Shown piece after piece: positions 1 through 7,945 of a stretch of DNA of 64,000 bases; the first letter of the stretch is position 1; each line of letters starts with the position of its first letter. Below the pieces are notes generated by a model. It searched no databases, was not told the origin of the DNA, and was given only the letters and a program-made list of their open reading frames with translations. The stretch spans positions 4,250,501 to 4,314,500 of the forward strand of contig NC_017542.1 of the NCBI RefSeq assembly GCF_000237325.1, read 5' to 3'. This stretch comes from Paenibacillus polymyxa M1 (lineage in GTDB: Bacteria; Bacillota; Bacilli; Paenibacillales; Paenibacillaceae). A program made the position numbers and the translations under genes.

Positions 1-206
1 TCTCCCAAACCCTTAGATATGAATTTAATAGGGACATATACGGTGTTTGTGGATTTCTCTCCAAATGGATCTAATGTCAAAACGCTGTTATTTACAGCAA
101 CTTCAACATTATAATTAAATTTAGATCCCGCATGCGCGCTCTCAACTGAGACAGAAGATACGAACACAAAGATAACAGCTAAAGGCAAAATTATACGTTT
201 TAACAT
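1..206 (-). CDS. Stalk-domain secreted protein (N-terminal part, runs off left edge)
   Basis: The reverse strand opens with ATG at 206 and stays open to the window edge. The protein starts with a clear signal peptide (MLKRII, then a hydrophobic run, ending near ESAHA). After it comes a stretch reading VAVNNSVLTLDP...VYVPIKFISKGLG. That pattern (short beta strands, a V-P-I-K-F-I box and a terminal LG) is typical of the copper amine oxidase N-terminal or 'stalk' domain found in many Paenibacillus cell-surface proteins. Only about 68 residues are visible, so the rest of the architecture and the function are unknown. It lies downstream of the peptide locus on the same strand but is separated from it by a 223-bp gap holding a repeat. 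Confidence 0.65.
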   Translation of the reverse strand, partial: MLKRIILPLAVIFVFVSSVSVESAHAGSKFNYNVEVAVNNSVLTLDPFGEKSTNTVYVPIKFISKGLG

Positions 207-217
207 GGCTTATTGCC

Positions 218-302
218 TCTCCCCATTTATCAACTAGACCCTCATTGAGAAGCTAAAACACCAAATGCATCCTGTATTCAATCTTTCCTTACTGACAGTG
301 AA
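218..302 (+). repeat. Direct repeat copy 1 (~84 bp)
   Basis: This segment matches 5339-5420 in the same orientation. Both contain CATTTATCAACTAGACCCTC and CTTACTGACAGTG, with about 90% identity and two one-base gaps. The two copies flank the five-gene peptide locus. This copy fills most of the gap between the stalk-domain gene and the M23 gene; nothing else is evident in the gap. The repeat could be a duplicated leader or an attachment or recombination scar. Confidence 0.8.
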
Positions 303-429
303 CAGTAATCAACATGTGTCGAGACGATGTCTCGCTTAAGTTAAAAACACTTGCTTTGAAGAACAATACACGATACGGAAAACCTGACAAACAAATTCTC
401 AAACCGACGTTCTAAGGAGATATTCATTT

Positions 430-1362
430 TTATCGAAAAATAAGCGTTTGATTAAGCAATAAATCATTTCTTTTTAAGTAATTACCATTAAAAGTAATAG
501 GTATCGAAGTTCCATTGAAGTAATCTCTCTTATTGTCATGTTTTATAGCATGAATATGAAGATGCGGCTCACTGCTGTAACCTGAGTTTCCTACTTTCGC
601 AATTTCTTGTCCAACCTTGACAAAATCATTTTTCTTAACTAACAGACTATTTTTCTTCAAGTGTAACAGCAAAATATTATATTCTTTGTGTTTGATGATA
701 ATCATATTTGTATTACTACGACCCAGGGAGTTTGGCACATTATCTTCTACTCCATCCACAACTTCGATAATTCTACCCTCAACCGGACTATATACTGAAT
801 CATTATAAATGGGATAGGATTTTAAAGATTCAGGATTATCAAATTTTCCTTTTCTTGAACCTAACGGGGTGAGCTTGGTTATATCCACCGCATATTTCAG
901 AGTACGATGCGAAAAGTGATAGTTCATAGATGAACTCATTCCACCATTCACTACCTCGTAAGCCCCTCCTTTCAAAGGGAACGCTAAATCGACTGCATCT
1001 TCGTGTTTAGGAGTGGATGTAATGTATGAAATATTAAATAAAATACATATAAAAACTTGATATATCGCTAATAAACCATAAAGAGAAAGGAATATTCGTG
1101 TTTTTCTATTTAAGCCATTAAATTTAAAAGAGCGTAAAGTAACCATTTGACGGAATAAAGAACATCCAAACAATACGATGCAAACCGGACGTAAATAATA
1201 ACTAATTTCTGTCCAATCATTTATGAATAAAATCATGAACGTATATGCACTTGTAAACAAAGTGTGAATATACCACGAAATACGATTTTTAAATGGAAAG
1301 TAAGCCATAATCCAATAAAGTATAAGTGGAATCAGCAGCATTTTTACAAAATAAAAAAACAT
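430..1362 (-). CDS. Membrane-anchored M23 (LytM-type) metallopeptidase
   Basis: The 310-residue protein has about four hydrophobic segments in residues 1-125 (FFYFVKMLLIPLILYW first) followed by an extracytoplasmic M23 domain. Zinc-ligand motifs are visible: NYHFSHR...YAVDI early in the domain and HLHIHA near its end, with VYSPVEGRI and VGQEIAKVGNSG between them as in LytM peptidases. M23 enzymes usually cut glycine-rich or stem peptides of the cell wall, and some process secreted peptides. The start codon follows directly after the stop of the upstream hydrolase gene (TGAATG), with an AAGGAAG ribosome site inside that gene, so the two are translationally coupled. It is the last gene of the small-peptide locus. 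A role in maturing, releasing or resisting the peptide is inferred from position only. Confidence 0.85.
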   Translation of the reverse strand: MFFYFVKMLLIPLILYWIMAYFPFKNRISWYIHTLFTSAYTFMILFINDWTEISYYLRPVCIVLFGCSLFRQMVTLRSFKFNGLNRKTRIFLSLYGLLAIYQVFICILFNISYITSTPKHEDAVDLAFPLKGGAYEVVNGGMSSSMNYHFSHRTLKYAVDITKLTPLGSRKGKFDNPESLKSYPIYNDSVYSPVEGRIIEVVDGVEDNVPNSLGRSNTNMIIIKHKEYNILLLHLKKNSLLVKKNDFVKVGQEIAKVGNSGYSSEPHLHIHAIKHDNKRDYFNGTSIPITFNGNYLKRNDLLLNQTLIFR

Positions 1363-2487
1363 TCAATTTCTTCCTTTATCATATGATAATTTTTTACTTA
1401 CCTCTTTTTGAAATTCAGTATCCGTTAATAATTTATGAAAAAATAAATCCAGCTTCTGCTTGAGCCAAATGTGATCCACCCCAGAATCATCTTGAATAAA
1501 CATGGCTAGTTGAATGTCATTTCCTTCCCGATCCGTACAATATAAAGCCTCTGTTAGGACAGAAATGGTAGACCCACCTTTGTTTCCGAACTCTATTAGC
1601 TTGGAGTTATCCACCTGTCGCTGAATTAGCATTTTTAGATATGGATTTAAAGTAGAAGGAACCAACTCCTCCTTGTGTATAAGCTTCATGAGGTAAGCAT
1701 ATTCTTTAGTCGTTGAACGAGGAAGCTTGCGCGATTCCAGCACTTGAAGCCTTCGTGCATAATTCTGCTTGGTGTTCCATTTCTGAATACATCCTAACCC
1801 CTTATCACTATTTAGTATCTGGTGAATTTCAATGGATTTTTCCATGTATTCTTTGTAGGTCATTTCACTTATTTTTTGTATCGATTCTTTAAATCCTATT
1901 TTATCTACTTCTTGGATATAAGAAGACATTAAACCCGCAGATGAAAAAGGAAAAATTTTATCATGTAACGAAAGTGAGAGTTTATTTATATTTTCATTTA
2001 TCTCATCTAATCCCATTTTATCCATCAGAAATTCTGTATTGGCATTAGAACTGTAAGCTAACATACCGTGAGCAATTTCAAATAATGTAATTTTTCCTTG
2101 AACCTCTTTATGATTTGACTTAATCCATTTGATCCAGCTATTATGAGCGTTGCCATCAGAACCAGGAATATAAAATTTATTTAATTCCTCTAAATCCACA
2201 AGTTCATGTTCATCTAACAGCTTTGCCGCTACTTGGCGAGCAAACTCAATAGCGATGATCACTTTCGCAGTGCTGGCAAGCGGCATTTTAACTTCTGAGT
2301 TGTAGCTGATTTTCTCCATACCATTTTTGATCATATACAAAGAAGCTTTACTCGGATTTTCCTTCAAAAAGCTTAGAACATCTATTTCTGTTTTCTTATT
2401 ATTTTGGCGCTTCGCAATGAGCAAAAACAGGATACATATGAAAACAAATATTAAAGTTATAGCTACTAACAATAAGATTATTTGCAT
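1363..2487 (-). CDS. Membrane-anchored class A beta-lactamase-like serine hydrolase
   Basis: From the start at 2487 the protein has 374 residues: an N-terminal membrane segment (about 2-25) and a serine hydrolase domain. The domain carries an SxxK motif (S72-T-A-K75), an SSN triad replacing the usual SDN, and GNKGGST in the place of the KTG box. This is the arrangement of class A beta-lactamase/D-Ala-D-Ala peptidase folds. The start was chosen because AAGGAGCAAAG lies just before it; an upstream in-frame start at 2526 would overlap the previous gene by 29 bases and lacks a good site. The gene is 10 bases downstream of the HTTM gene and abuts the M23 gene, so it is in the operon. Resistance to antibiotics is not the obvious role in this context. 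Processing of or protection from the small secreted peptide is possible but unproven. Confidence 0.8.
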   Translation of the reverse strand: MQIILLLVAITLIFVFICILFLLIAKRQNNKKTEIDVLSFLKENPSKASLYMIKNGMEKISYNSEVKMPLASTAKVIIAIEFARQVAAKLLDEHELVDLEELNKFYIPGSDGNAHNSWIKWIKSNHKEVQGKITLFEIAHGMLAYSSNANTEFLMDKMGLDEINENINKLSLSLHDKIFPFSSAGLMSSYIQEVDKIGFKESIQKISEMTYKEYMEKSIEIHQILNSDKGLGCIQKWNTKQNYARRLQVLESRKLPRSTTKEYAYLMKLIHKEELVPSTLNPYLKMLIQRQVDNSKLIEFGNKGGSTISVLTEALYCTDREGNDIQLAMFIQDDSGVDHIWLKQKLDLFFHKLLTDTEFQKEVSKKLSYDKGRN

Positions 2488-2497
2488 ACTTTGCTCC

Positions 2498-3838
2498 TTA
2501 ATGGTGAAGTTCACATAAATCGTCACAGTTCCCTACAGGAATCACTTTTCTTTTAGAAGCTATATAATCATACAAATAACCGCCTATACCCATTTTTTTG
2601 AAAATGATTATAAAGGGAACCGCCCACCATAGATACGGTATTCTTGTACAAATTTGTGCAATAGAGTCAATTCCGCGGTGTATTCTACTGGGATCATTCA
2701 GTGAGAAGCTATGCATTCGCCTTTGTAATTCATCAACATCTAATTTGTATGCTTGAACCAATGAAGAATTCCGAAAACTAACAAGCCGTAGCATTCTAAA
2801 ATAATCCAGCTTGTACAAATAGTCTTTTATATTTGTACAGACAGGACACCAACCATCATAGAAAACCAGAATTTGTTTGTGTTGAAAGCTTACATATCCT
2901 AATCTTCTTGTTTTTCTTCGAATTGTAATTGTTATTTTCCGGAAACTGATCTTTATAAAATGGTATAACTTTTTATATTCTTGATCCGTAAACAACAATA
3001 ATTCCATAACAATCATAATTAACGAAAATGTCAGCAAACCCATTCCTATAGCAATACCTATATGAAACAATATCATGGCAATAACTACAAACGGTTTAAG
3101 CCTCTTATTAATCACAGCAAAAGGGAATGCAATTTTAATAATTATAGATAAATAAGTGAATAGAATGGTGAGTCCAACATAATGGTTAACCATATAATCC
3201 AAAATAGGTCTGCTAAACTCTCTCACTTGAGATATATAATAAAGTGCTGTTCCGTTTTGCCACATTTCGCCCATAAGCTGGTACATTCCTGAGAAAAAAT
3301 AAACAATACACAGTTGTATAATACAAAAAAGTACTGCAAAATTGTGGATTATCACGGATAACTTATAGAGTAAAGAGTCTTTCGAGTCTTTTCCACGTGA
3401 GTTGTTCATTTTAGAATCCAAAGAGAAATAGGCAGTGTTATTGGTGAACAACAGAAAAAACATATTCACTATAAGTAAGTTGTCTCCTCCGTCACTAATA
3501 TGAAAAGAGCGAACATACAATGAATAAAAAAATAAGTAGGCTAGAATTGAAAAAAGACGGCCTTTATATCCTATTAAATAAAAAATAGTAACTATAATTC
3601 CTAGGTGATAGATAAAGTCAAAAAATAAAGCTGATGAATTCAAATTATATAAAGACCATGTTAATGACTTGTACCCAGTAGAATAAATATTAATTCCAGA
3701 TTCGTGCCAAAAAAAGTATCTTTGTTTATAATGAATAAAATAATTGAAAAGTAATATCAACCCAATACATATCCGAAGGATACTTGTACCAATAAGAAAG
3801 CGTTCATTCATAAAAAAATTACGGTAATTCAACAACAT
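2498..3838 (-). CDS. HTTM (SdpB/VKG-carboxylase-like) membrane protein fused to a DCC thiol domain
   Basis: The 446-residue polytopic protein has two parts. Residues 1-300 hold about six or seven membrane segments with landmarks typical of the HTTM family (RICIGLILL, SDGGDNLLIVN). That family includes vitamin K-dependent gamma-carboxylase-like proteins and SdpB of B. subtilis. Residues 325-430 form a DUF393/DCC domain, seen in LVFYDGWCPVC with its CxxC redox pair, plus MHSFSLND and RIHRGIDSI. SdpB is known to be required for maturation of the SdpC toxin, and DCC domains are thioredoxin-like. The start overlaps the upstream DUF5819-like gene by 20 bases, indicating tight coupling; an alternative start lies at 3814. 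The fusion suggests one enzyme that both modifies and redox-handles a secreted substrate, but no substrate is proven. Confidence 0.85.
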   Translation of the reverse strand: MLLNYRNFFMNERFLIGTSILRICIGLILLFNYFIHYKQRYFFWHESGINIYSTGYKSLTWSLYNLNSSALFFDFIYHLGIIVTIFYLIGYKGRLFSILAYLFFYSLYVRSFHISDGGDNLLIVNMFFLLFTNNTAYFSLDSKMNNSRGKDSKDSLLYKLSVIIHNFAVLFCIIQLCIVYFFSGMYQLMGEMWQNGTALYYISQVREFSRPILDYMVNHYVGLTILFTYLSIIIKIAFPFAVINKRLKPFVVIAMILFHIGIAIGMGLLTFSLIMIVMELLLFTDQEYKKLYHFIKISFRKITITIRRKTRRLGYVSFQHKQILVFYDGWCPVCTNIKDYLYKLDYFRMLRLVSFRNSSLVQAYKLDVDELQRRMHSFSLNDPSRIHRGIDSIAQICTRIPYLWWAVPFIIIFKKMGIGGYLYDYIASKRKVIPVGNCDDLCELHH

Positions 3839-4529
3839 CCTTTACAACTCCTTTCCAATCATATACGACATTCTCTTCTTTCACTTTAAAATGAAGATCA
3901 TTCCGCTTTGAATATGGAATCGCATCCGATATTGAGGTCATAAACTGGACATCAGTTATTTCATGTTTTAAAAACTCCCTTTTTGCAAACGCAGAAGCAT
4001 AGCGATAAATGATTTGTTCAACTTGATCCGAATCTTTTTCTAAAGAAGCATTTATTTCTTTGGATAAATTTTCTTTTCTTGATATTTTATCCATTAATTT
4101 ATATGTTAGGTCATCTTTCCCTCCTATATATAATTGATGTATGTATCCACTTCCAATTCTGAGCATCCTATTATAAGGTGAAAATACTGTCGTCTCATTC
4201 GTCCTAATCATAGGTTCAGTAACATCATACCAATTGCTTAAAACAGTTTTGGTACTGCCCTCCTCCTTATACTTCACACGTACATATAATTTTAGATTTT
4301 GAGTCATAGGCTGGGGAGCAAATAGATGCCAGTTTTGTTGAAAAAACCGTCCAACATAGTTATCAGTTACTGATTTCAATGAAACAGAGACCGGGTTAAG
4401 CGGTCCAGCGTGAAGTAAAATAAAGAAGAAATGAACCATCAAGAACAACGATAAAGAGAATAACGTAGCATTTAAAATACACGCTTCACTTTTTTTTTCA
4501 TTTAAGAAATCACCTCTTTTTAATAACAT
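3819..4529 (-). CDS. DUF5819-like (SdpA-like) membrane-associated protein
   Basis: The protein has 236 residues with one membrane segment near residues 18-42 (FSLSLFLMVHFFFILLH) and an extracytoplasmic domain. The signature QQNWHLFAPQP directly after the anchor is characteristic of the DUF5819 family, small proteins that accompany HTTM-domain genes. SdpA of the B. subtilis SDP system has the same topology and neighbour, so SdpA-like is a fair working name. It overlaps the following HTTM gene and lies 47 bases after the peptide gene, with a strong hairpin between. The start is uncertain because the AAAAGAGGTG ribosome-site-like sequence lies after this ATG and points to no in-frame start. Role inferred: part of the peptide maturation complex at the membrane. 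Confidence 0.7.
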   Translation of the reverse strand: MLLKRGDFLNEKKSEACILNATLFSLSLFLMVHFFFILLHAGPLNPVSVSLKSVTDNYVGRFFQQNWHLFAPQPMTQNLKLYVRVKYKEEGSTKTVLSNWYDVTEPMIRTNETTVFSPYNRMLRIGSGYIHQLYIGGKDDLTYKLMDKISRKENLSKEINASLEKDSDQVEQIIYRYASAFAKREFLKHEITDVQFMTSISDAIPYSKRNDLHFKVKEENVVYDWKGVVKDVVELP

Positions 4530-4569
4530 CAGGGAGAGAGAAACATAAAAATCTGATCCTCTCCCTGAT
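4528..4569 (-). promoter_or_regulatory. Intercistronic hairpin after the peptide gene
   Basis: ATCAGGGAGAG at 4528-4538 pairs perfectly with CTCTCCCTGAT at 4559-4569, an 11-bp stem with a 20-base loop. It sits between the stop of the small-peptide gene and the next start codon, which lies in its base. No T-run follows on the minus strand, so it looks like an RNA-stabilising or partial-attenuation hairpin rather than a full terminator. Such hairpins often raise precursor-peptide expression above that of the processing genes. Confidence 0.7.
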
Positions 4570-4576
4570 ATTTCAG

Positions 4577-4894
4577 CTATTTATCAAAAATTACATCTGC
4601 ATTCTCTACATCACTGCTAGAAACACCTGTACCTAATAGACTTCCTAAGCGGGTCGCTTCTCTCAGAGCATCCTTGTTAGCTTCATAAGCTGCTTTACCA
4701 ACTTGTACTGCTTTACGAGCAAGGGAGGCTATTGCTTGAGGCTCAACAGCAGCACCATTTGCATTCGCGCTAATTAAAGGAGAAGAATTTCCAGAGGAAA
4801 CGTCATAATCAGAAGCGTAAGAAGCGCTTAAACTTACAGTAGAGAAGGCTGTGATGGCTAGAGCCAGACTAAGTATTGTTAATTTTTTCTTCAT
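4577..4894 (-). CDS. Small secreted peptide precursor
   Basis: The 105-residue product starts with a signal peptide (MKKKLTILSLALAITAFST... to about SYA, residue 27). A Ser/Asn/Ala-rich spacer follows, then a predicted amphipathic helix around residues 52-90 (SLARKAVQVGKAAYE, EATRLGSLLGTG) and an acidic tail. There is no cysteine, so it cannot form the disulfide of the SDP peptide. A perfect AGGAGG site lies before the ATG. It is the first gene of the five-gene leftward locus and is followed by a hairpin, the usual place of a structural toxin or signalling-peptide gene. The helix is rich in Lys/Arg and Ala, compatible with a membrane-active peptide. I do not recognise a named family; the antimicrobial role is inference. 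Confidence 0.7.
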   Translation of the reverse strand: MKKKLTILSLALAITAFSTVSLSASYASDYDVSSGNSSPLISANANGAAVEPQAIASLARKAVQVGKAAYEANKDALREATRLGSLLGTGVSSSDVENADVIFDK

Positions 4895-5210
4895 AGATAA
4901 TTCCTCCTAAAATGGTTAGTAACAAAATAATTTCAATCTCTTAGTTTTATAACTTTTATATTACTATTATTTAATATAATTACTTATTATATCACTCCCT
5001 TCCATATTTTATATCTTATTTTCCCTTGCCAAAAATCATAAACATAAATTTTTGGTAATTAAAATTAAAAATTATTATCTTAGTCCAGTCACGCTTCATT
5101 TTAAAATCCATTAAGAAAAGAAAACAGCAATCTCTACAAACCCCATCAAACTCTGTGCCTTAAATAGTTTCATGTCTACATTTGGTCTACAATTAAGGGT
5201 GATTAAAAGC
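4895..5210. other. AT-rich gene-free stretch upstream of the peptide gene
   Basis: No credible gene is seen. The part next to 4894 is very AT-rich and must hold the promoter of the leftward peptide locus, but several overlapping -10-like boxes make a single choice unsafe. No strong operator or riboswitch fold was noticed. Confidence 0.5.
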
Positions 5211-5274
5211 AAAAACCCGCTCAATGAGCGGATTTCAGTATAAAGACGTGGGGAGTTGAACCTCTGTCCCAAAC
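5211..5274 (-). pseudogene. Decayed tmRNA (ssrA) 3'-end-like fragment with terminator
   Basis: On the minus strand the sequence reads TTTGGGACAGAGGTTCAACT followed by CCCCACGTCTTTATA. This resembles the T-arm and acceptor end of Bacillota tmRNA (GGTTCGACTCCC...CGTCTCC) with several mismatches and no CCA-compatible end. Directly after it comes a hairpin, CCGCT/AGCGG at 5217-5231, followed by a T-run (the AAAAA of 5211-5215), like a native tmRNA terminator. The tag ORF and the 5' part are absent. Integrases commonly target ssrA 3' ends, so this may be an old attachment-site remnant. The match is judged by eye. Confidence 0.45.
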
Positions 5275-5338
5275 TTTTAATATACATTAATTGTTATTAT
5301 CAGTGTTCTTCAAGCCATATGTATCAGACTTGAGGAGC

Positions 5339-5420
5339 TCTCTCCATTTATCAACTAGACCCTCATTGAGGAGCTAAACACCAATGCATTCTGTAATCAA
5401 TCTTTTCTTACTGACAGTGT
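5339..5420 (+). repeat. Direct repeat copy 2 (~84 bp)
   Basis: This is the second copy of the repeat at 218-302, in the same orientation and about 5.1 kb away. It abuts the tmRNA-like fragment on its left. The remaining bases up to 5554 show no supported gene. Confidence 0.8.
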
Positions 5421-5554
5421 ACATCACTCCTCATACTCTTGTGTGGTGACAATGATTGCCGTATTTTGGGCCATCTATCTGGCATCCGAATTTTTATTAC
5501 ATCATTTCAGCAAACTGTCATTCTTAATACTTTTTTATTAAAAAGTGATCGCAT

Positions 5555-6079
5555 CTATTTTTCACTAAAGCTTTTGGCCCATTCAGCAACCCTACGGCTA
5601 CTTTCTTCTTCTGACAAATCCTCGATCCTGGTCATAATAGACCATCTTACTCCACAAGGATCCAATATACTTGCGAATCGATCACCTGAAACAAAGTTTG
5701 CAACGGGTTCCCTTACTTTCGCTCCTCTTGCTACCGCATTTTCAATGACCTGATCCACATTCATTACGTAAATTCCGAAAGAATAACACGCATTTCCTTC
5801 ATCTGGCGGCAAGACCAATTGATATGTCGGATTCGCTGCTCCCAGCTGCAAAAAACCATTTCCAAAATCTAATTCCGCATGAACAATGATTTTATTGCCA
5901 TTCTCATCAGGTAATTCAGTAATATCCTTAACCCTTGCATTGAAAACCGCTTTATAAAACTCTATTGCTTCCGAAGGATTCTTCACGGTAATAAACGGGG
6001 TAATAGATGTAAAGCCGTTGGGTATTCCCTTCTTTGTATATTTGCCTGACACTCCCACATATTCTCTGCTTTCAGTCAT
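5555..6079 (-). CDS. VOC-family (glyoxalase/PhnB-like) protein
   Basis: The 174-residue protein carries a vicinal-oxygen-chelate fold. SITPFITVKNPSEAIEFYKAVF marks the first beta-alpha unit, and GIYVMNVDQVIENAVARGAK with SGDRFASILDPCGVRWSI marks the second. The DP-G-RWSI ending followed by an RIEDLSEEES tail is typical of the PhnB-like branch, whose members are metal-dependent or binding proteins of mostly unknown substrate. It lies 51 bases downstream of the DJ-1/PfpI gene on the same strand, so both may share a transcript. Cytoplasmic; substrate not predictable from sequence. Confidence 0.85.
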   Translation of the reverse strand: MTESREYVGVSGKYTKKGIPNGFTSITPFITVKNPSEAIEFYKAVFNARVKDITELPDENGNKIIVHAELDFGNGFLQLGAANPTYQLVLPPDEGNACYSFGIYVMNVDQVIENAVARGAKVREPVANFVSGDRFASILDPCGVRWSIMTRIEDLSEEESSRRVAEWAKSFSEK

Positions 6080-6130
6080 TTTAACTCCTCCTTTAAATGA
6101 TCGTAACAGTTCAGTTTTATGCTTATACCT

Positions 6131-6757
6131 TCATTGGATTGAATTCATCAACTCATAGTAATGTTTGGATGCACGAGTCTTATTAAGACTATACCAAGCC
6201 TCTAATGTTTTAGAAGAAAACACGCCCAGAGCTTTCAACACGTGTACGGAGAATTCCAACGGAGCCATTCCAGATGCAGTGATTAGTTTTCCATCCGTTA
6301 CAGCAGACTCCATTTTGTAATACTTTTCGCCCGTATAGGTGGGACAGATCATTTTAAGGTATTCCAGATCATTGCTTGTATGCGAACGTGAATTCAGCAG
6401 TCCTGCCTGGGCAAGTCCCATGGTAGCACCACAAATCGCCGCCACCCATATACCTTCCTCTAAACATCTCTCAACAATTTTTAAAATCGGTTGGTGAATG
6501 GTTTCTGTCCATGTATTTCCACCGGGTAAAATCAATAAATCTGTGCTTTTAATACTGCACTCATCTAGTTTGATGTCAGGCAGGATTTTCAATCCGCCCA
6601 TGGTTGTGACAGGAGTCTTTTCCATTCCCACGGTAACTATTTTGGATGGGAACAGCCCCTTTTTATAATATCTCCCCGAATTCAGTTCGGCAGTTAAGTA
6701 ACCGATCTCCCAGTCTGCCATAGTGTCAAATACATAAAGATATGCCGTACTATTCAT
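6131..6757 (-). CDS. DJ-1/PfpI family protein (type 1 glutamine amidotransferase-like)
   Basis: This is a 208-residue DJ-1/PfpI domain protein. The nucleophile elbow AAICGATMGLA places the reactive cysteine at about residue 109, and LLILPGGNTW supplies the upstream Gly-rich loop. Members act as proteases, glyoxalases/deglycases or amidotransferase-like proteins; the exact reaction cannot be assigned. Its length is normal for the family. It precedes the VOC gene, a pairing compatible with reactive-carbonyl handling. Upstream lies a WYL regulator on the same strand, but a strong terminator at 6831-6867 separates them. Confidence 0.85.
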   Translation of the reverse strand: MNSTAYLYVFDTMADWEIGYLTAELNSGRYYKKGLFPSKIVTVGMEKTPVTTMGGLKILPDIKLDECSIKSTDLLILPGGNTWTETIHQPILKIVERCLEEGIWVAAICGATMGLAQAGLLNSRSHTSNDLEYLKMICPTYTGEKYYKMESAVTDGKLITASGMAPLEFSVHVLKALGVFSSKTLEAWYSLNKTRASKHYYELMNSIQ

Positions 6758-6830
6758 TCACAGGTTCTCCTTATTTTATAATTTATCAAGTGATACCAAC
6801 CTCGGTAACCCGTGATTATCCCCATTATAA

Positions 6831-6867
6831 AAAAGCTTCACTGACATCTGCTGTCAGTGAAGCTTTT
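6831..6867 (-). terminator. Rho-independent terminator of the WYL regulator gene
   Basis: AAAAGCTTCACTGACA at 6831-6846 pairs with TGTCAGTGAAGCTTTT at 6852-6867, a 16-bp perfect stem with a 5-base loop and a T-run on the minus strand. The stem touches the stop codon of the regulator gene. Confidence 0.9.
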
Positions 6868-7828
6868 AGCGCTGATAATATTCTACTAACTCCGACGCAA
6901 CAGCAACTAGTTTTTCCTTCAAGCTCTGTGGTTCGATGACTTGAATGGATTTCCCATAGGGTAGGAGTAAATAAGGGACATATGTATGAAGTGATTTTTC
7001 CTCAAGCAAAAAGATGGCTTGGTTAGCGGTTCGTTCTTTCAGATGATGCCCCAAAAACCAATGCAGACATAAGTCATCCAATGCCTCTGACTTGCCTTCG
7101 ATCATTAAAGAAATTAAACCGTCCTTGCCCACTAAATCAGGTAACAGATTTTGCATAAAAAATTCACGAGCCGAAAAAGCCTCAGGCCGCTTAAATAGGC
7201 TTGGAGTACGCTTAATCTGTAGAATCCGATCTGCCCGAAAGCTACGGATCTCATTCCTTAGGTGACAAAATGCAACAGTATACCATTTGTTGTTCCAGTA
7301 AACCATTCCGTAGGGGTCTATCACCCTATTCTTGGGTTGTTCTTCATGGCTTGTGCGATAATCCATTTCAACAGAGAATTCGTTGGCTACAGCCTGCTCC
7401 AATTCTGCCAATATCGGCTGTAGAGAAGGATCTCCCATGCGATTTATCACTTCAAATCCGGCTAAATGACGGCTAAGTATACTTTCCTGCTCTTGATTCG
7501 AATACTTTTTCAATTTTGACGTCGCATTGCTTAATGCCTCACTCAAAGGGTATCCAGCTTCCTTTGCAAAAACAGCAGCATGAAGGAGCGCCTTTTTTTC
7601 CTCCATATCAAATAGTAAAGGTGCTCTAATAAAATTATTCAGCAAGCGATACCCGCCATGATGGCCCGTGTCGGATATTATAGGCACTCCACTGGCGCAT
7701 AGTGCGTCAATATACCGATAAACTGTCCTTATATTTATTTCTAGCTTTTCGGATATTTGTTTTGCGGTCATTTTCACACCCGAATTCAGCATCCATAAAA
7801 TGGCCAGCATATTATCGTTTTTTGGCAT
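6866..7828 (-). CDS. YafY-type transcriptional regulator (HTH + WYL domain)
   Basis: The 320-residue protein has an N-terminal winged helix (residues 1-57: MLAILWMLNSG, MTAKQISEKLEINIRTVYRYIDAL). A WYL domain follows (about 140-235), seen in VDYRTS-like MDYRTSHEEQPKNRVIDPYG, YWNNKWYTVAFCHLRNEIRSF and RADRILQI, and then a C-terminal WCX-like extension. WYL regulators bind ligands or nucleic acids and control stress, metabolism or defence genes. It could regulate the DJ-1/VOC pair just downstream, although a terminator lies between. Its target is not shown by the sequence. Confidence 0.88.
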   Translation of the reverse strand: MPKNDNMLAILWMLNSGVKMTAKQISEKLEINIRTVYRYIDALCASGVPIISDTGHHGGYRLLNNFIRAPLLFDMEEKKALLHAAVFAKEAGYPLSEALSNATSKLKKYSNQEQESILSRHLAGFEVINRMGDPSLQPILAELEQAVANEFSVEMDYRTSHEEQPKNRVIDPYGMVYWNNKWYTVAFCHLRNEIRSFRADRILQIKRTPSLFKRPEAFSAREFFMQNLLPDLVGKDGLISLMIEGKSEALDDLCLHWFLGHHLKERTANQAIFLLEEKSLHTYVPYLLLPYGKSIQVIEPQSLKEKLVAVASELVEYYQR

Positions 7829-7945
7829 AACATGAACCCTCCTCTCTCATTAAAGCTCAATCTTTTATAAATATCACTTTATAGTCCCTCTTACCACCTA
7901 TTATATGCTTATTTCCATTTTATACGTCCCTCTCATATCTTCAAA

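Noticed and set aside
1363..2487. Antibiotic-resistance beta-lactamase
   Set aside because: The SDN motif is SSN, the protein is membrane-anchored with a long insertion and sits in a peptide operon, so a resistance role is not supported.
5240..5274. A functional tRNA or tmRNA gene
   Set aside because: Only a T-arm-like end is present; no other arms, no tag frame and mismatches in conserved positions.
5439..5753. 104-codon plus-strand frame
   Set aside because: It overlaps the 3' half of the VOC gene in antisense and has no ribosome site or recognisable protein features.
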